Shown here piece after piece: positions 1 to 9,932 of a stretch of 64,000 nt of DNA. Numbering within the stretch: the stretch's first letter is position 1; each line of letters begins with the position of its first letter. The stretch covers positions 1,302,001 through 1,366,000 of the forward strand of contig NZ_CP043727.1 in assembly GCF_009831415.1 (NCBI RefSeq), given 5' to 3'. The notes beneath the pieces are model-generated. The model had not been told where the DNA came from. It made no database searches and saw only the letters and a program-made list of their open reading frames with translations. The DNA comes from Yersinia canariae. GTDB taxonomy: Bacteria > Pseudomonadota > Gammaproteobacteria > Enterobacterales > Enterobacteriaceae. Both the position numbers and the translations under genes were made by a program.

Positions 1-294
1 ACCTTTACCTTGATGGGCTGGGTCGATAATAATCTGAAACTCAGCACGGCGGTGAATATGGTTAATTTCAACCAGCTCGACCAGACCCACTTTTGTGCCC
101 TGGCTTTCAATAATAAAGCGTCGCTCGCTCTGATCATGAATATGCTTATCGTACAAATCAGACAGCTCGACAAAAGCCTCGTAAGGCTCTTCAAACCAAT
201 AGCGCATAACGCTGGCATTGTTATCTAACTGATGAACAAACGGCAGATCATCCCGTTCCAGTGGACGTAACCGGACGCTGCTAGTGGTAGACAT
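1..294 (-). CDS. speG: Spermidine N1-acetyltransferase, 5' part only
   Basis: The reverse strand encodes about 98 N-terminal residues running off the left edge. They begin [20 protein letters not shown] and continue through the [17 protein letters not shown] stretch typical of SpeG. SpeG is a GNAT-family enzyme that transfers acetyl from acetyl-CoA to spermidine or spermine and so detoxifies excess polyamine in the cytoplasm. The start ATG at 294 follows a GAGGAG-type ribosome site. The acetyl-CoA loop appears only as its first residues (HQGKG) at the edge. The gene is an intact 5' end cut by the window, not a broken gene. Confidence 0.9.
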   Translation of the reverse strand, partial: MSTTSSVRLRPLERDDLPFVHQLDNNASVMRYWFEEPYEAFVELSDLYDKHIHDQSERRFIIESQGTKVGLVELVEINHIHRRAEFQIIIDPAHQGKG

Positions 295-434
295 GCTTAC
301 TCCTCGTATGACGGCAGCGGTTGCTGCCATAGAAATTATACTATTAGCACAAGGTGTAAGCACAGGGGAATTAAAAAAGGCGCTTACCCAAAAAATGGCA
401 GCGCCTTTAATCAGTCAGCTATTAACTACGGGTT

Positions 435-1073
435 TTATTCTGCCGCATAACCTTGAGCGGGTAAGCGCTTACCATCCAACCAGGCAGCATTATCCTGCAT
501 AGACAGGCGGCCATCGGTAAACCAACCGACCACTAGCGGATAAATATTGTGCTCCTGAGTTTGGACTCTCTCGATCACATCTTCTTCAGTATCATCACTG
601 AAAATCGGGACTTTGGCTTGCAGAATAACGGGGCCACCATCCAGTTCATCAGTGACAAAATGCACTGAAGTACCGTGTTCCTGATCACCGTTTTCCAGTG
701 CCTGGCGATGGGTGTGCAGGCCCGGGTATTTTGGCAGTAATGAGGGATGAATATTCAACATTCGGCCAGCATAATGCTGAACAAACTCAGGGCTGAGAAT
801 ACGCATATAACCCGCAAGCACCAGTAAATCAGGCTGATATTCATCAATGGCTTGCGCTAATGCCAAGTCGAAACTGGCACGATCAGCATAGGATTTGGCA
901 TCTATTGCATGGTGTGCAATGCCCGCCAATTCAGCACGTTCTAACCCATAAGCTTGCGGATTATTACTAAAAACAGCACTAATCTCGCCTGAAATACGCC
1001 CCTGCTGTTGGGCGTCTATCAGTGCTTGTAAATTACTGCCTTGGCCCGAGAGCAAAACCACTATCTTTTTCAT
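435..1073 (-). CDS. purN: Phosphoribosylglycinamide formyltransferase 1
   Basis: PurN uses 10-formyl-THF to formylate GAR, the third step of de novo purine synthesis. The 212-aa product starts MKKIVVLLSGQGSNLQALID. It contains the HPSLLPKYPGLHTH active-site stretch and the DELDGGPV motif carrying the catalytic Asp. The length equals that of E. coli PurN. A longer upstream start at 1112 is possible, but the ATG at 1073 has a GAAGGG ribosome site and matches the family. It lies directly downstream of purM in a purMN operon. The short junction contains a remnant of a dispersed repeat (about 1079-1100). Confidence 0.96.
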   Translation of the reverse strand: MKKIVVLLSGQGSNLQALIDAQQQGRISGEISAVFSNNPQAYGLERAELAGIAHHAIDAKSYADRASFDLALAQAIDEYQPDLLVLAGYMRILSPEFVQHYAGRMLNIHPSLLPKYPGLHTHRQALENGDQEHGTSVHFVTDELDGGPVILQAKVPIFSDDTEEDVIERVQTQEHNIYPLVVGWFTDGRLSMQDNAAWLDGKRLPAQGYAAE

Positions 1074-1114
1074 AATACCCTTCGTACTTGAAGCTGCAGG
1101 ATGAGTCAGCAATA

Positions 1115-2158
1115 TTATGGGTTGATAATAACTTGCTCTGCACCATCAGTTGCGGCAGCGATCACCCCGATTTTCCATGCTTTTTCACCGGATGCTGTTA
1201 GTAGCTCAACGGCTTTATCGGCGAGTTCTGCCGGAAGCGCAACAACCATGCCAACCCCACAGTTAAATGTACGGTACATTTCGTGGCGGCTGACATTACC
1301 GGCTTGCTGCAACCAGCTAAATACCGCAGGCCACTGCCAGCTAGCTTCATCGATAACCGCCTGAGTCCCTTGTGGCAAAACGCGTGGGATATTTTCCCAG
1401 AAGCCGCCGCCGGTCAGGTGAGCAATAGCATGAATATCAAGTTGTTCAATCAGGCTAAGGATGGATTTTACATAGATTTTGGTTGGTTCCAGCAAGTGGT
1501 CAGCCAGAGATTTACCGTCTAATTGAGTCTGTTCTGGATTTGTGTTGCTGACTTCCAGAATTTTACGTACCAGCGAATAGCCATTCGAATGCGGGCCGCT
1601 GGCACCTAAGGCCACCAGAGCATCACCCGGAGCGACCTTGCTGCCGTCAATAATTTCAGATTTTTCGACCACACCAACACAGAAGCCAGCAACGTCATAA
1701 TCTTCACCGTGGTACATCCCCGGCATTTCGGCGGTTTCGCCACCAACCAGTGCACAACCTGATTGTTTACACCCTTCAGCGATGCCGGTAATCACACTGG
1801 CGGCAGTATCTACATCCAGTTTGCCGGTGGCAAAATAGTCAAGGAAGAACAAAGGCTCGGCACCTTGAACAACCAGGTCGTTGACACACATAGCGACTAA
1901 ATCGATACCGATAGTATCGTGGCGTTTCAGGTCCATCGCCAGGCGTAGCTTGGTGCCAACGCCATCAGTGCCTGAAACAAGAATAGGTTCACGGTATTTT
2001 TGTGGCAAAGCGCACAGGGCACCGAACCCGCCCAATCCACCCATCACTTCTGGGCGACGGGTTTGTTTAACCACACCTTTTATGCGATCAACAAGGTCAT
2101 TGCCGGCATCAATATCTACACCTGCGTCTTTATAGCTGAGAGAGGTTTTGTTGGTCAC
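1115..2158 (-). CDS. purM: Phosphoribosylformylglycinamidine cyclo-ligase (AIR synthetase)
   Basis: PurM closes the imidazole ring of FGAM to give AIR, using ATP (fifth step of purine synthesis). The 347-aa protein starts [20 protein letters not shown]. It carries the [10 protein letters not shown] and [12 protein letters not shown] loops and the [11 protein letters not shown] motif typical of PurM. It is the first gene of the leftward purMN operon. A perfect PurR-type palindrome lies about 70 bp upstream of the start, so repression by PurR with hypoxanthine or guanine is likely. Confidence 0.97.
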   Translation of the reverse strand: MTNKTSLSYKDAGVDIDAGNDLVDRIKGVVKQTRRPEVMGGLGGFGALCALPQKYREPILVSGTDGVGTKLRLAMDLKRHDTIGIDLVAMCVNDLVVQGAEPLFFLDYFATGKLDVDTAASVITGIAEGCKQSGCALVGGETAEMPGMYHGEDYDVAGFCVGVVEKSEIIDGSKVAPGDALVALGASGPHSNGYSLVRKILEVSNTNPEQTQLDGKSLADHLLEPTKIYVKSILSLIEQLDIHAIAHLTGGGFWENIPRVLPQGTQAVIDEASWQWPAVFSWLQQAGNVSRHEMYRTFNCGVGMVVALPAELADKAVELLTASGEKAWKIGVIAAATDGAEQVIINP

Positions 2159-2223
2159 TGCGAGGTCCCCACGGCGGTTGGCGGTTTAAGCATAGGAAGA
2201 AAACGCGACAATTCTAACAGCGC

Positions 2224-2239
2224 AGGCAAACGTTTGCGA
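2224..2239. promoter_or_regulatory. PurR operator upstream of purMN
   Basis: The 16 bases contain the perfect 12-bp palindrome GCAAACGTTTGC (2226-2237), the core of the PurR operator. The site is about 70 bp upstream of the purM start, where PurR would block the purMN promoter. The assignment rests on match to the known consensus and position. Confidence 0.85.
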
Positions 2240-2393
2240 GTAGCTTGTGATATCACGCCGATTTTTAGCTTTCTTGACTTAATAATGATTTTCTATTGAT
2301 CTGAATCAGGCTATTCATTATGGCGTTCAAAAAAAAAGGCGGTATAATCTCGCGATTTTTTTGGCCGCCAGTCGCCTAACCAGGAGAAAAATA

Positions 2394-3020
2394 ATGAAGA
2401 TCGTTGAGGTGAAGCACCCGCTAGTAAAACATAAACTTGGTTTGATGCGTGAGAATGATATCAGTACAAAGCGTTTTCGCGAGTTAGCGTCTGAAGTGGG
2501 GAGTTTGCTGACTTACGTGGCAACCGCCGATCTGGAAACTGAGAAAGTCACCATCGAGGGTTGGAACGGGCCGGTTGAGATTGAACAGATTAAAGGTAAG
2601 AAAATTACGGTAGTGCCTATTCTGCGTGCTGGTTTGGGCATGATGGAAGGGGTTTTGGAAAATGTTCCTAGCGCTCGCATCAGTGTGGTCGGTGTCTATC
2701 GCGACGAAGAGACGCTAAAACCAGTACCTTACTTCCAGAAGCTGGTGTCAAATATCGATGAGCGCATGGCGCTGGTGGTTGACCCGATGCTGGCAACCGG
2801 TGGTTCGATGATTGCGACCATTGATTTGCTTAAGAATGCAGGCTGTAAGAGTATCAAAGTATTGGTGTTGGTCGCCGCACCAGAAGGGATTAAAGCATTG
2901 GAGGCTGCTCACCCAGATGTCGAGCTGTACACGGCTTCCATCGATCAAGGGCTGAACGAACACGGTTACATCATCCCTGGGTTAGGTGATGCTGGTGATA
3001 AGATTTTCGGAACAAAATAA
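2394..3020 (+). CDS. upp: Uracil phosphoribosyltransferase
   Basis: Upp converts uracil and PRPP to UMP in pyrimidine salvage. The 208-aa product starts [20 protein letters not shown] and has the PRPP-binding stretch [16 protein letters not shown]. The ATG at 2394 follows AGGAGA; an in-frame start 33 bases upstream lacks such support. A TATAAT -10 box is visible at 2343-2348. The gene is followed by a hairpin terminator and then uraA, the uracil importer that feeds it. Confidence 0.97.
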   Translation: MKIVEVKHPLVKHKLGLMRENDISTKRFRELASEVGSLLTYVATADLETEKVTIEGWNGPVEIEQIKGKKITVVPILRAGLGMMEGVLENVPSARISVVGVYRDEETLKPVPYFQKLVSNIDERMALVVDPMLATGGSMIATIDLLKNAGCKSIKVLVLVAAPEGIKALEAAHPDVELYTASIDQGLNEHGYIIPGLGDAGDKIFGTK

Positions 3021-3027
3021 AGATGAT

Positions 3028-3054
3028 AGCCGACTCGATAGTCGGCTTTTTTTT
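3028..3054 (+). terminator. Rho-independent terminator after upp
   Basis: The hairpin has stem GCCGAC/GTCGGC and loop TCGATA, followed by a run of eight T. It lies 10 bp after the upp stop and probably attenuates rather than fully separates upp from uraA. Confidence 0.85.
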
Positions 3055-3107
3055 GAATAAGTTTTAGCATAAACATTTTTAAACACACCATTGAGAGGAT
3101 AGAGAAA

Positions 3108-4397
3108 ATGAGCCGTCGCACCATTGGCGTCAGCGAGCGTCCACCGCTGCTCCAGACGATCCCCCTGAGTTTCCAACATTTATTCGCAATGTTTGGTGCC
3201 ACAGTTTTAGTTCCTATTCTGTTTAAAATTAACCCGGCCACAGTGCTGTTGTTTAATGGTATCGGAACCTTGCTTTACTTATTCATTTGTAAAGGAAAGA
3301 TCCCAGCTTACCTAGGGTCCAGCTTCGCCTTTATTTCGCCGGTATTACTGCTGTTGCCATTGGGGTACGAAGTCGCGCTGGGCGGTTTTATCATGTGCGG
3401 CGTGCTGTTTTGTCTGGTCGCATTGATTGTAAAAAAAGCCGGTACTGGCTGGCTAAATGTCCTCTTCCCACCGGCGGCGATGGGGGCGATTGTTGCCGTT
3501 ATCGGCCTTGAACTGGCGGGTGTTGCTGCGGGTATGGCGGGGTTATTACCTGCGCAAGGAGTGACGGTCGATTCAACCACAATCATTATTTCAATGGTGA
3601 CGTTAGGTGTGACCATTCTGGGATCAGTGCTGTTCCGCGGCTTTTTTGCCATTATCCCGATTCTAATTGGTGTGCTGGCCGGTTATGCCCTGTCATTCGT
3701 GATGGGTGTGGTTGATTTAACGCCAATCCGTGATGCTCACTGGTTTGCTTTACCGACGTTTTATACTCCGCGCTTTGAGTGGTTTGCCATTTTGACCATT
3801 TTACCTGCGGCGCTGGTGGTGATTGCCGAGCATATTGGCCACTTGGTGGTAACAGCAAATATTGTGAAAAAGGATTTGATTCGTGACCCTGGCCTGCATC
3901 GTTCGATGTTTGCTAATGGTATTTCAACAGTGATTTCCGGCTTCTTCGGCTCAACACCGAATACCACTTACGGTGAAAATATCGGTGTTATGGCGATCAC
4001 CCGTGTTTACAGCACTTGGGTTATTGGTGGTGCCGCGATTCTGGCGATTATGCTCTCTTGTGTCGGTAAATTGGCCGCGGCAATTCAGGCCGTTCCGGTG
4101 CCGGTTATGGGCGGTGTTTCATTGCTGCTGTACGGTGTGATTGCAGCGTCAGGTATCCGCGTGTTGATCGAGTCAAAAGTGGACTACAACAAAGCGCAAA
4201 ACCTGATTTTAACCTCTGTCATCCTGATTATCGGGGTGAGCGGCGCGAAAGTGAATATTGGTGCAACTGAACTGAAAGGCATGGCGTTGGCTACAGTAGT
4301 CGGCATCGGCCTGAGCTTGCTGTTCAAAGTGATCAGTTTGATCCACACTGAAGAAGAGATTATTGAAGCACCGGAAGACGAACCTGCACTTAAGTAA
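3108..4397 (+). CDS. uraA: Uracil:proton symporter
   Basis: UraA is an inner-membrane NAT/NCS2 transporter that imports uracil with protons. The 429-aa protein is hydrophobic throughout, as expected for 14 membrane segments. The two substrate-binding glutamates of E. coli UraA are conserved at the same numbers: Glu241 in the AEHIGHLV segment and Glu290 in TTYGENIGV. The start ATG follows a GAGAGG-type site. Its position after upp links uptake to conversion of uracil to UMP. Confidence 0.96.
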   Translation: MSRRTIGVSERPPLLQTIPLSFQHLFAMFGATVLVPILFKINPATVLLFNGIGTLLYLFICKGKIPAYLGSSFAFISPVLLLLPLGYEVALGGFIMCGVLFCLVALIVKKAGTGWLNVLFPPAAMGAIVAVIGLELAGVAAGMAGLLPAQGVTVDSTTIIISMVTLGVTILGSVLFRGFFAIIPILIGVLAGYALSFVMGVVDLTPIRDAHWFALPTFYTPRFEWFAILTILPAALVVIAEHIGHLVVTANIVKKDLIRDPGLHRSMFANGISTVISGFFGSTPNTTYGENIGVMAITRVYSTWVIGGAAILAIMLSCVGKLAAAIQAVPVPVMGGVSLLLYGVIAASGIRVLIESKVDYNKAQNLILTSVILIIGVSGAKVNIGATELKGMALATVVGIGLSLLFKVISLIHTEEEIIEAPEDEPALK

Positions 4398-4406
4398 ACG
4401 TGATCT

Positions 4407-4443
4407 CTGGCCGTGCCGCACTTGTCGGTTCGGCCAGTTTTTC
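4407..4443 (+). terminator. Terminator after uraA
   Basis: The inverted repeat CTGGCCG (4407-4413) / CGGCCAG (4431-4437) is followed by TTTTT, 10 bp after the uraA stop. Confidence 0.75.
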
Positions 4444-4528
4444 GTCCTAGATCAGGTTTTTATGCTGTTGTAATTTTTTGTGGTAAGCTTGCCACGTTTT
4501 CCCGCCCGTTTTGTTGGTTGAGGTGCTT

Positions 4529-5230
4529 CTGAATACGCCGGCACAGCTTTCACTGCCACTCTATCTTCCCGATGATGAAACTTTTGCTAGTTTTTATCCG
4601 GGGGAGAACCCGTCCCTATTAGCGGCGATCCAGTCTACTGTTCATCAGTCTCATGGCAGTTATATCTACTTCTGGTCACGTGAAGGGGGTGGACGTAGCC
4701 ATTTATTGCATGCCGCTTGCGCTGAGTTATCGCAAAAAGGTGAGGCCGTGGGTTATGTCCCGCTGGATAAACGCGCATATTTTGTGCCGGAAGTGTTGGA
4801 TGGTATGGAACAGCTGGCACTGGTTTGTATTGATAATATTGAGTGTATTGCTGGCGATGAACAGTGGGAAATGGCGATATTTAACCTCTATAACCGCATT
4901 GTAGAAACCGGCCGCACCCGTTTATTGATAACCGGCGATCGCCCGCCGCGCCAATTAAACCTCGGTTTACCTGATTTAGCTTCTCGGCTTGATTGGGGGC
5001 AAATCTATAAATTGCAGCCTTTGTCAGATGATGAAAAATTGCAAGCTCTGCAATTACGCGCCAAATTACGCGGTTTTGAATTACCTGAAGATGTTGGCCG
5101 TTTTCTGTTAAAACGACTGGATCGGGAAATGCGCACTCTGTTTACGACACTCGATCAGCTTGATCGCGCCTCTATAACCGCACAACGCAAGCTCACGATT
5201 CCTTTCGTGAAAGAGATTCTGGGGTTGTAA
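4529..5230 (+). CDS. hda: DnaA regulatory inactivator Hda, probable CTG start
   Basis: Hda binds the DNA-loaded beta clamp and stimulates ATP hydrolysis by DnaA, preventing re-initiation. The product is 233 aa counted from CTG at 4529 ([20 protein letters not shown]). It carries the clamp-binding QLSLPL motif near the N-terminus and AAA+ features including an arginine finger region (ASRLDWG). No ATG lies near the conserved N-terminus. The CTG is preceded by TTGAGG at good spacing, and E. coli Hda is known to start at CTG. An in-frame TTG at 4511 would add six residues. Confidence 0.93.
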   Translation: MNTPAQLSLPLYLPDDETFASFYPGENPSLLAAIQSTVHQSHGSYIYFWSREGGGRSHLLHAACAELSQKGEAVGYVPLDKRAYFVPEVLDGMEQLALVCIDNIECIAGDEQWEMAIFNLYNRIVETGRTRLLITGDRPPRQLNLGLPDLASRLDWGQIYKLQPLSDDEKLQALQLRAKLRGFELPEDVGRFLLKRLDREMRTLFTTLDQLDRASITAQRKLTIPFVKEILGL

Positions 5231-5236
5231 ACAATA

Positions 5237-5274
5237 ACATTGAACGAATACATGTTATGGCATCCGTTCAATGT
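5237..5274. terminator. Possible bidirectional terminator between hda and yfgD
   Basis: The 10-bp perfect inverted repeat ACATTGAACG / CGTTCAATGT has an 18-base loop. It sits between the convergent hda and arsC-like genes. No long T-run follows, so it may be weak. Confidence 0.5.
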
Positions 5275-5294
5275 TTATCCCTAATCCAATCACT

Positions 5295-5651
5295 TCAGGG
5301 TAAGATTTCAAGCACTTGCTCTGGTGGTCGGCCAATTCTTGCTTTGCCTTGAGCAACCACAATTGGGCGTTCGATCAATTTGGGATTATCACTCATAGCT
5401 TGCAGTAATTGCTCTTGTGTCAGAGCCTTATCCGCCAGATTCAGCTCTTTATAGAGATCCTCTTTGGTGCGCATTAATTGTCGGGCGTCACTGAAACCCA
5501 ACTGTTGCAGCAACTCTTTTAACGTCGCCACCGAGGGTGGGGTGTCTAAATACAATACTACCTGTGGTTTGATATCGTGCTGCTCAATTAACGCGAGGGT
5601 TTCCCGGCTTTTGGAGCAACGCGGATTATGATAAATCGTCACGTCTTTCAT
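5295..5651 (-). CDS. yfgD: ArsC-family reductase-like protein (YfgD)
   Basis: This 118-aa protein of the arsenate-reductase/Spx fold starts MKDVTIYHNPRCSKSRETLA. The Cys in NPRCSKSR corresponds to the ArsC catalytic cysteine, and GKARIGRPPEQVLEIL closes the domain. Whether YfgD reduces arsenate is not known; a redox role is equally possible. It follows bepA by a few bases on the same strand, so the two are probably co-transcribed. The ATG at 5651 or 5654 could be used; both follow AAGGA. Confidence 0.88.
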   Translation of the reverse strand: MKDVTIYHNPRCSKSRETLALIEQHDIKPQVVLYLDTPPSVATLKELLQQLGFSDARQLMRTKEDLYKELNLADKALTQEQLLQAMSDNPKLIERPIVVAQGKARIGRPPEQVLEILP

Positions 5652-5661
5652 CATACTTTCC

Positions 5662-7170
5662 TTAGGACTTCTGATATTTACGGAAACGCTCATTCAATTG
5701 GCGTAATTGGTCAATGCGGGCATCATAGCGAGCTTGTTCCAAACTCCCCAGTTTCACTCGCGCACTGGCGTCACTGAGTAAGCCGATAGCTTGAGTCAAT
5801 TTACCACTCAGTGCCAGGCTTTCTGCGCGCGCGGCCAGTTCTTGATCGCGCAGACCCAGTGCTGCTGCCGCTTGCGCCAGTAAATCCCAGCCGTTAGGGT
5901 CATTAGGGTTGCTGAATGTATAGCTGCGCAATATTTTGATAGCCGCAGCCGGTTGGCCGCCCTGAACATAGGCATTGGCCAGATTCAACTGCAATACCGG
6001 CTCATCATTTTGTTTAGCGGTTGCCGCTTGTAGGCGGCTAATGGCGCTGGCTGCTTTATTTTGGCCCAAATCGATATCAGTCATCAGGTCAAGGAACCAA
6101 ATATTGCCCGGCTGTTGTGTTAATAGCGGTTGTAACTGATTGCGGGCTTCATCGTATTTTTTGGCTTGATACAGCAAAATAGCCTGGCCGTATTTGGCGG
6201 CCAGCTGTTCGCGCGACGTCCCTTTACTTAAGGTTTCAAGTAGGTCTGGTGTCAGGCTATTTTCCGTCGAACCATACATGCCCAAAATCCGGACTTTGGC
6301 GAACAAATAATCTTGCGACGAGGCAATCGGGTGCGGTTTCATCTGATTAGCACGGTTACGCGCATCAGCTAAACGGCTATCGGGTAATGGGTGAGTCAGC
6401 AGCATTTCGGGTGGTTTAGATGCATATCGCGACTGATCAGCCAGTTTTTGCAGGAAATTCGGCATGGCTTGCGGGTCAAATCCTGACCTCTGCAATACTT
6501 GAATACCAATTCGGTCAGCTTCTTGTTCATTGCCCTGAGTAAAGCTGATGATTCCTTGCTGAGCACCCGCCAATGTGCCGCTCAAGCCCGCCATACCAGC
6601 TTGTGGGCTGGCCATCGTCAGCAAAATAGACCCAAGCACCCCAACCCATGTCAGGGGAGCCATTCGTTGCTGTTCTTCCATTGCTCGCGCCAGGTGGCGT
6701 TGAGTGACATGAGAGATTTCATGGGCTAATACGGATGCCAGTTCGCTTTCGTTTTCTGTATAGCGAAACAGAGCCGAGTGGAGCACCACATTGCCGCCAA
6801 AGAAAGCAAAGGCGTTAATTTGGTCGTTATTCACCAAATAGAAATGAAATGGTGTGCGCACTGAATAAGCATTTGCGACTAAGCGGTTACCCAGCGAATT
6901 GATGTATTGTGTCAGTAATGGGTCATAAATCAGTGGGGCACTGGCGCGCATTTGGCGGACATAAAAATCCCCCATGGCTTTTTCCTGATCAATACTTAAT
7001 GTTGCACCCGCGGAAGTGCCGATATCGGGCAACAGGTCTTGCGTCTGGGTCTCAGCGTTGACAGCTACGGGGCCGGTGAGTAACAAGCTACTGAGCAAGG
7101 CGGCTACCACCGTTTTACTTGCCCGACCTGCTTTGTTTAACTGACCTGTTTTATTTAACTGATATGTCAT
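5662..7170 (-). CDS. bepA: Periplasmic beta-barrel assembly-enhancing protease BepA
   Basis: BepA (YfgC) is an M48 zinc metalloprotease and chaperone that helps LptD mature and degrades stalled outer-membrane proteins. The 502-aa product has a Sec signal peptide ending near PVAVNAE, the zinc motif AHEISH, the downstream EQEADRIG zinc ligand and a C-terminal TPR half. It is somewhat longer than E. coli BepA because of an extended N-terminus containing the short repeat [11 protein letters not shown]. An upstream in-frame start at 7263 would bury the signal peptide and is less likely. Confidence 0.93.
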   Translation of the reverse strand: MTYQLNKTGQLNKAGRASKTVVAALLSSLLLTGPVAVNAETQTQDLLPDIGTSAGATLSIDQEKAMGDFYVRQMRASAPLIYDPLLTQYINSLGNRLVANAYSVRTPFHFYLVNNDQINAFAFFGGNVVLHSALFRYTENESELASVLAHEISHVTQRHLARAMEEQQRMAPLTWVGVLGSILLTMASPQAGMAGLSGTLAGAQQGIISFTQGNEQEADRIGIQVLQRSGFDPQAMPNFLQKLADQSRYASKPPEMLLTHPLPDSRLADARNRANQMKPHPIASSQDYLFAKVRILGMYGSTENSLTPDLLETLSKGTSREQLAAKYGQAILLYQAKKYDEARNQLQPLLTQQPGNIWFLDLMTDIDLGQNKAASAISRLQAATAKQNDEPVLQLNLANAYVQGGQPAAAIKILRSYTFSNPNDPNGWDLLAQAAAALGLRDQELAARAESLALSGKLTQAIGLLSDASARVKLGSLEQARYDARIDQLRQLNERFRKYQKS

Positions 7171-7521
7171 AAACGAGGTTGCCCCTACTGATGTAATGAC
7201 AATTAGACTCCGAGATGTGTAAGAGTTCTTCTTCCTTGCTCTGCTCTCCAGTACAATCATCACGAAAGCGAGTTAGATCACAAAAATAGTATTAAATAGG
7301 TCAAAGGTTAAGCTCATCATCCATTACTGAAACTTGCAACTATCTTAGTCAGCCTATAGGTATAAAGAAATAGTTATATGAAGGAATGGCGACTAAGGCA
7401 ACGGTGATAAGAAAACGGCTGACGTGTCAAACAGACTTTCGGTCATACCTGTGTATATCGGGGCTGTTAAAGGAATTCGTCAATTTGCGGGTTTCTCATG
7501 GTATTTAAGGAGCAATTTCGG

Positions 7522-8586
7522 ATGCTAGAGCTGTTGTTACAATGGTATCGCCGCCGTTTTACCGATCCGCAGGTTATCGCTTTACTGGTTATTCTGTTGG
7601 CTGGGTTCTGTATTCTCTACTTCTTCAGCGGTATCTTGGCCCCGTTATTGGCGGCTATTGTTCTAGCGTATCTGTTAGAGTGGCCGACGGCCCGGTTACA
7701 GCGTATTGGGTGTTCGCGCCCGTGGGCGGCCAGTATTATGTTGGTGGTTTTCGGCGGTGTTGCGCTGCTGGCGGTATTTGTTGTCGCCCCGACAGTCTGG
7801 CAACAAGGCAATAATCTGATCTCGGATATGCCGAAAATGCTGAATAAATTCAATGCATTCGCTCAGACATTACCTTCGCGTTATCCCGCATTGGTGGACG
7901 CCGGTATTGTCGATATGATGGCCGAAAATCTGCGCGGTAAGCTCTCTGGGATGGGTGAGTCAGTGGTGAAATTCTCGCTGGCGTCATTAATTGGCTTACT
8001 GACATTAGCTATCTATTTGATTTTAGTGCCGCTGATGCTGTTTTTCCTGCTCAAAGATAAAGAGCAAATGCTGAATGCAGTGCGCCGTATTTTACCGCGC
8101 AACCGGGGTTTGGCCGGCCAAGTTTGGTTAGAAATGAACCAACAGATTACCAACTATATTCGCGGGAAAGTAGTGGAAATGGTGGTGGTCGGCATCGCCA
8201 CTTATTTAGTGTTCTTTGTGATGGGGATGAATTACGCCCTGTTACTGGCGGTATTGGTCGGTTTTTCTGTTTTGATTCCTTATATTGGCGCGGTGATTGT
8301 TACTATCCCGGTGGTGCTGGTCGCCCTATTCCAATGGGGAATTGGCGCGGATTTCTGGACACTTTTTGTCGCCTACTTAGTGGTGCAGGGGTTGGATGGT
8401 AACTTGCTGGTGCCAGTGTTATTTTCTGAGGCGGTGAATTTGCATCCGCTGGTCATTATCCTGTCAGTGATCATTTTTGGCGGGATGTGGGGCTTTTGGG
8501 GCGTATTTTTTGCTATACCCTTGGCCACACTGGTGAAAGCCGTTATTCATGCATGGCCTGAGGAGTTTATCCCCGACGCAGATTAA
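7522..8586 (+). CDS. perM: AI-2E family permease PerM
   Basis: The 354-aa multi-pass membrane protein closely matches E. coli PerM (MLELLLQWYRRRFTDP start). It is rich in hydrophobic helices and has the conserved QALDGNLL-like segment (here QGLDGNLLVPVLFSEAV). The AI-2E transporter family includes autoinducer exporters and Na+/H+ antiporters; the substrate of PerM is unknown. The ATG at 7522 follows AAGGAG; the upstream ATG at 7498 lacks a site. It is transcribed away from bepA. Confidence 0.92.
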   Translation: MLELLLQWYRRRFTDPQVIALLVILLAGFCILYFFSGILAPLLAAIVLAYLLEWPTARLQRIGCSRPWAASIMLVVFGGVALLAVFVVAPTVWQQGNNLISDMPKMLNKFNAFAQTLPSRYPALVDAGIVDMMAENLRGKLSGMGESVVKFSLASLIGLLTLAIYLILVPLMLFFLLKDKEQMLNAVRRILPRNRGLAGQVWLEMNQQITNYIRGKVVEMVVVGIATYLVFFVMGMNYALLLAVLVGFSVLIPYIGAVIVTIPVVLVALFQWGIGADFWTLFVAYLVVQGLDGNLLVPVLFSEAVNLHPLVIILSVIIFGGMWGFWGVFFAIPLATLVKAVIHAWPEEFIPDAD

Positions 8587-8648
8587 CTGCCCCCGCCGAC
8601 CTTACTGCACAATAATGGCTTTGGGGATAATTCGATTTATTGGCAATA

Positions 8649-8674
8649 AAAAGAGCGCTTAAGCGCTCTTTTTT
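8649..8674. terminator. Bidirectional terminator between perM and bcp
   Basis: The perfect palindrome AAGAGCGCTTAAGCGCTCTT (8651-8670) is flanked by A-runs on the left and T-runs on the right, so it can end both convergent transcripts. Confidence 0.9.
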
Positions 8675-8707
8675 ACAAATGATGGGCATAGCTCACAGGG
8701 CTATCAC

Positions 8708-9178
8708 TCAAGCACTTTGGCGCAAATAATCCAAAACGATATCGTGGTGGTTGGTGGTTTTGAAATTATCAAACACATGCTCCACTTTCCCATCAGTCCC
8801 AATCAAGAAGCTGATGCGATGAATACCGTCATAGGTTTTACCCATAAAGCTTTTCTCGCCCCAGACACCAAATTGCTCAGCAACCTGATGATTTTCATCA
8901 GATAGCAATGTGAAATTCAGCAGTTCTTTTTCTGCAAAACGTGACAACTTTTCCGGTTTATCGGTGCTAATACCCAGCACTTCGACGCCCGCATTTTTTA
9001 ATTCATCCATGTTGTCGCGCAGACCGCAGGCCTGAACAGTACAGCCAGGTGTCATGGCTTTAGGATAAAAATAGACTAAGACACGTTGTCCCTGGAAGTC
9101 GGCCAAACTAATTTGCTCGCCGTCTTGGTCGGGCAAACTAAACTTCGGCGCAATATCACCGGCTTTCAATGGGCTCAT
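8708..9178 (-). CDS. bcp: Thioredoxin-dependent thiol peroxidase Bcp
   Basis: Bcp is an atypical 2-Cys peroxiredoxin reducing H2O2 and organic peroxides in the cytoplasm with thioredoxin. The 156-aa protein shows the peroxidatic-cysteine region YPKAMTPGCTVQACGLRD with the resolving Cys five residues later, and the GEKSFMGKTYDGIHR segment. The length equals E. coli Bcp. It lies 2 bp after gcvR on the same strand, so the two are co-transcribed. Confidence 0.96.
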   Translation of the reverse strand: MSPLKAGDIAPKFSLPDQDGEQISLADFQGQRVLVYFYPKAMTPGCTVQACGLRDNMDELKNAGVEVLGISTDKPEKLSRFAEKELLNFTLLSDENHQVAEQFGVWGEKSFMGKTYDGIHRISFLIGTDGKVEHVFDNFKTTNHHDIVLDYLRQSA

Positions 9179-9180
9179 TA

Positions 9181-9750
9181 CTAACTCTCCATTCGTGAGT
9201 CATGCTGTGGATAGTTCACAACGCTAATACTGCCTTGTGCGTTGAGTTCTGTACATAGCTGATAAAAAGCGTGTTCGATTATTGAACTGTCTTGGCTAGC
9301 GGGACTGTGCGCACTCATCTGGATATGTAACCGAGGAGGAATGTCACCTTCAGCCGGTTGAGTTTTGGAAACCAACTCCGCAATATTCATATTGTGGCAA
9401 TGGAACAGATTGGTAAACCGTTCAATAATATGAGGGGAGTCATTCACTTCAACTTTAACCCATACCGTAGCAGGCATGGCTTTCTGATGTTGAGCATTGG
9501 TTCGTTTCATTACAATCAGCAAATCAAGCTCTGCGCCTTTTTGCGGCAAGGTTGATTCCAGAAGGGTGATGGCGTTCCAACTGCCTGAAAGCAGCATAAT
9601 AAATGTGAACTCTTCACCAAACATGGCCAGCCGGCTATCTTCAATATTACAACCGCAGCTACTGACATGGCGGGTGATAGTATTTACGATCCCAGGGCGG
9701 TCAGCACCGAGTGCGGTAATGACCAGATAATGTTCATCAAGCTGCGGCAA
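9181..9750 (-). CDS. gcvR: Glycine cleavage system repressor GcvR, TTG start
   Basis: GcvR is an ACT-domain protein that binds GcvA and prevents activation of gcvTHP when glycine is scarce. The 189-aa product (PQLDEHYLVITALGADRPG start) has two ACT-like repeats and GLY-sensing residues typical of the family. No ATG lies close to the conserved N-terminus. The TTG at 9750 is preceded by AGGAAGAG at good distance and gives a product one residue shorter than E. coli GcvR. It is divergent from dapA. Confidence 0.92.
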   Translation of the reverse strand: MPQLDEHYLVITALGADRPGIVNTITRHVSSCGCNIEDSRLAMFGEEFTFIMLLSGSWNAITLLESTLPQKGAELDLLIVMKRTNAQHQKAMPATVWVKVEVNDSPHIIERFTNLFHCHNMNIAELVSKTQPAEGDIPPRLHIQMSAHSPASQDSSIIEHAFYQLCTELNAQGSISVVNYPQHDSRMES

Positions 9751-9932
9751 AATCGCTCTTCCTGTGATGCTCTTTGGGGTTACCATGGTAAACATAAAAA
9801 AAACCTGCTGCCAAGCGCTTACAACACAGTTGTTTGCTTGCTTTTGGATAGAGGTCAAAAGTACCATGAGGAACTTGTTTAAGGAGGGGGTGGGCAATGT
9901 TTATGGGAAGTCCAGAATTTACAGAAAATCGA

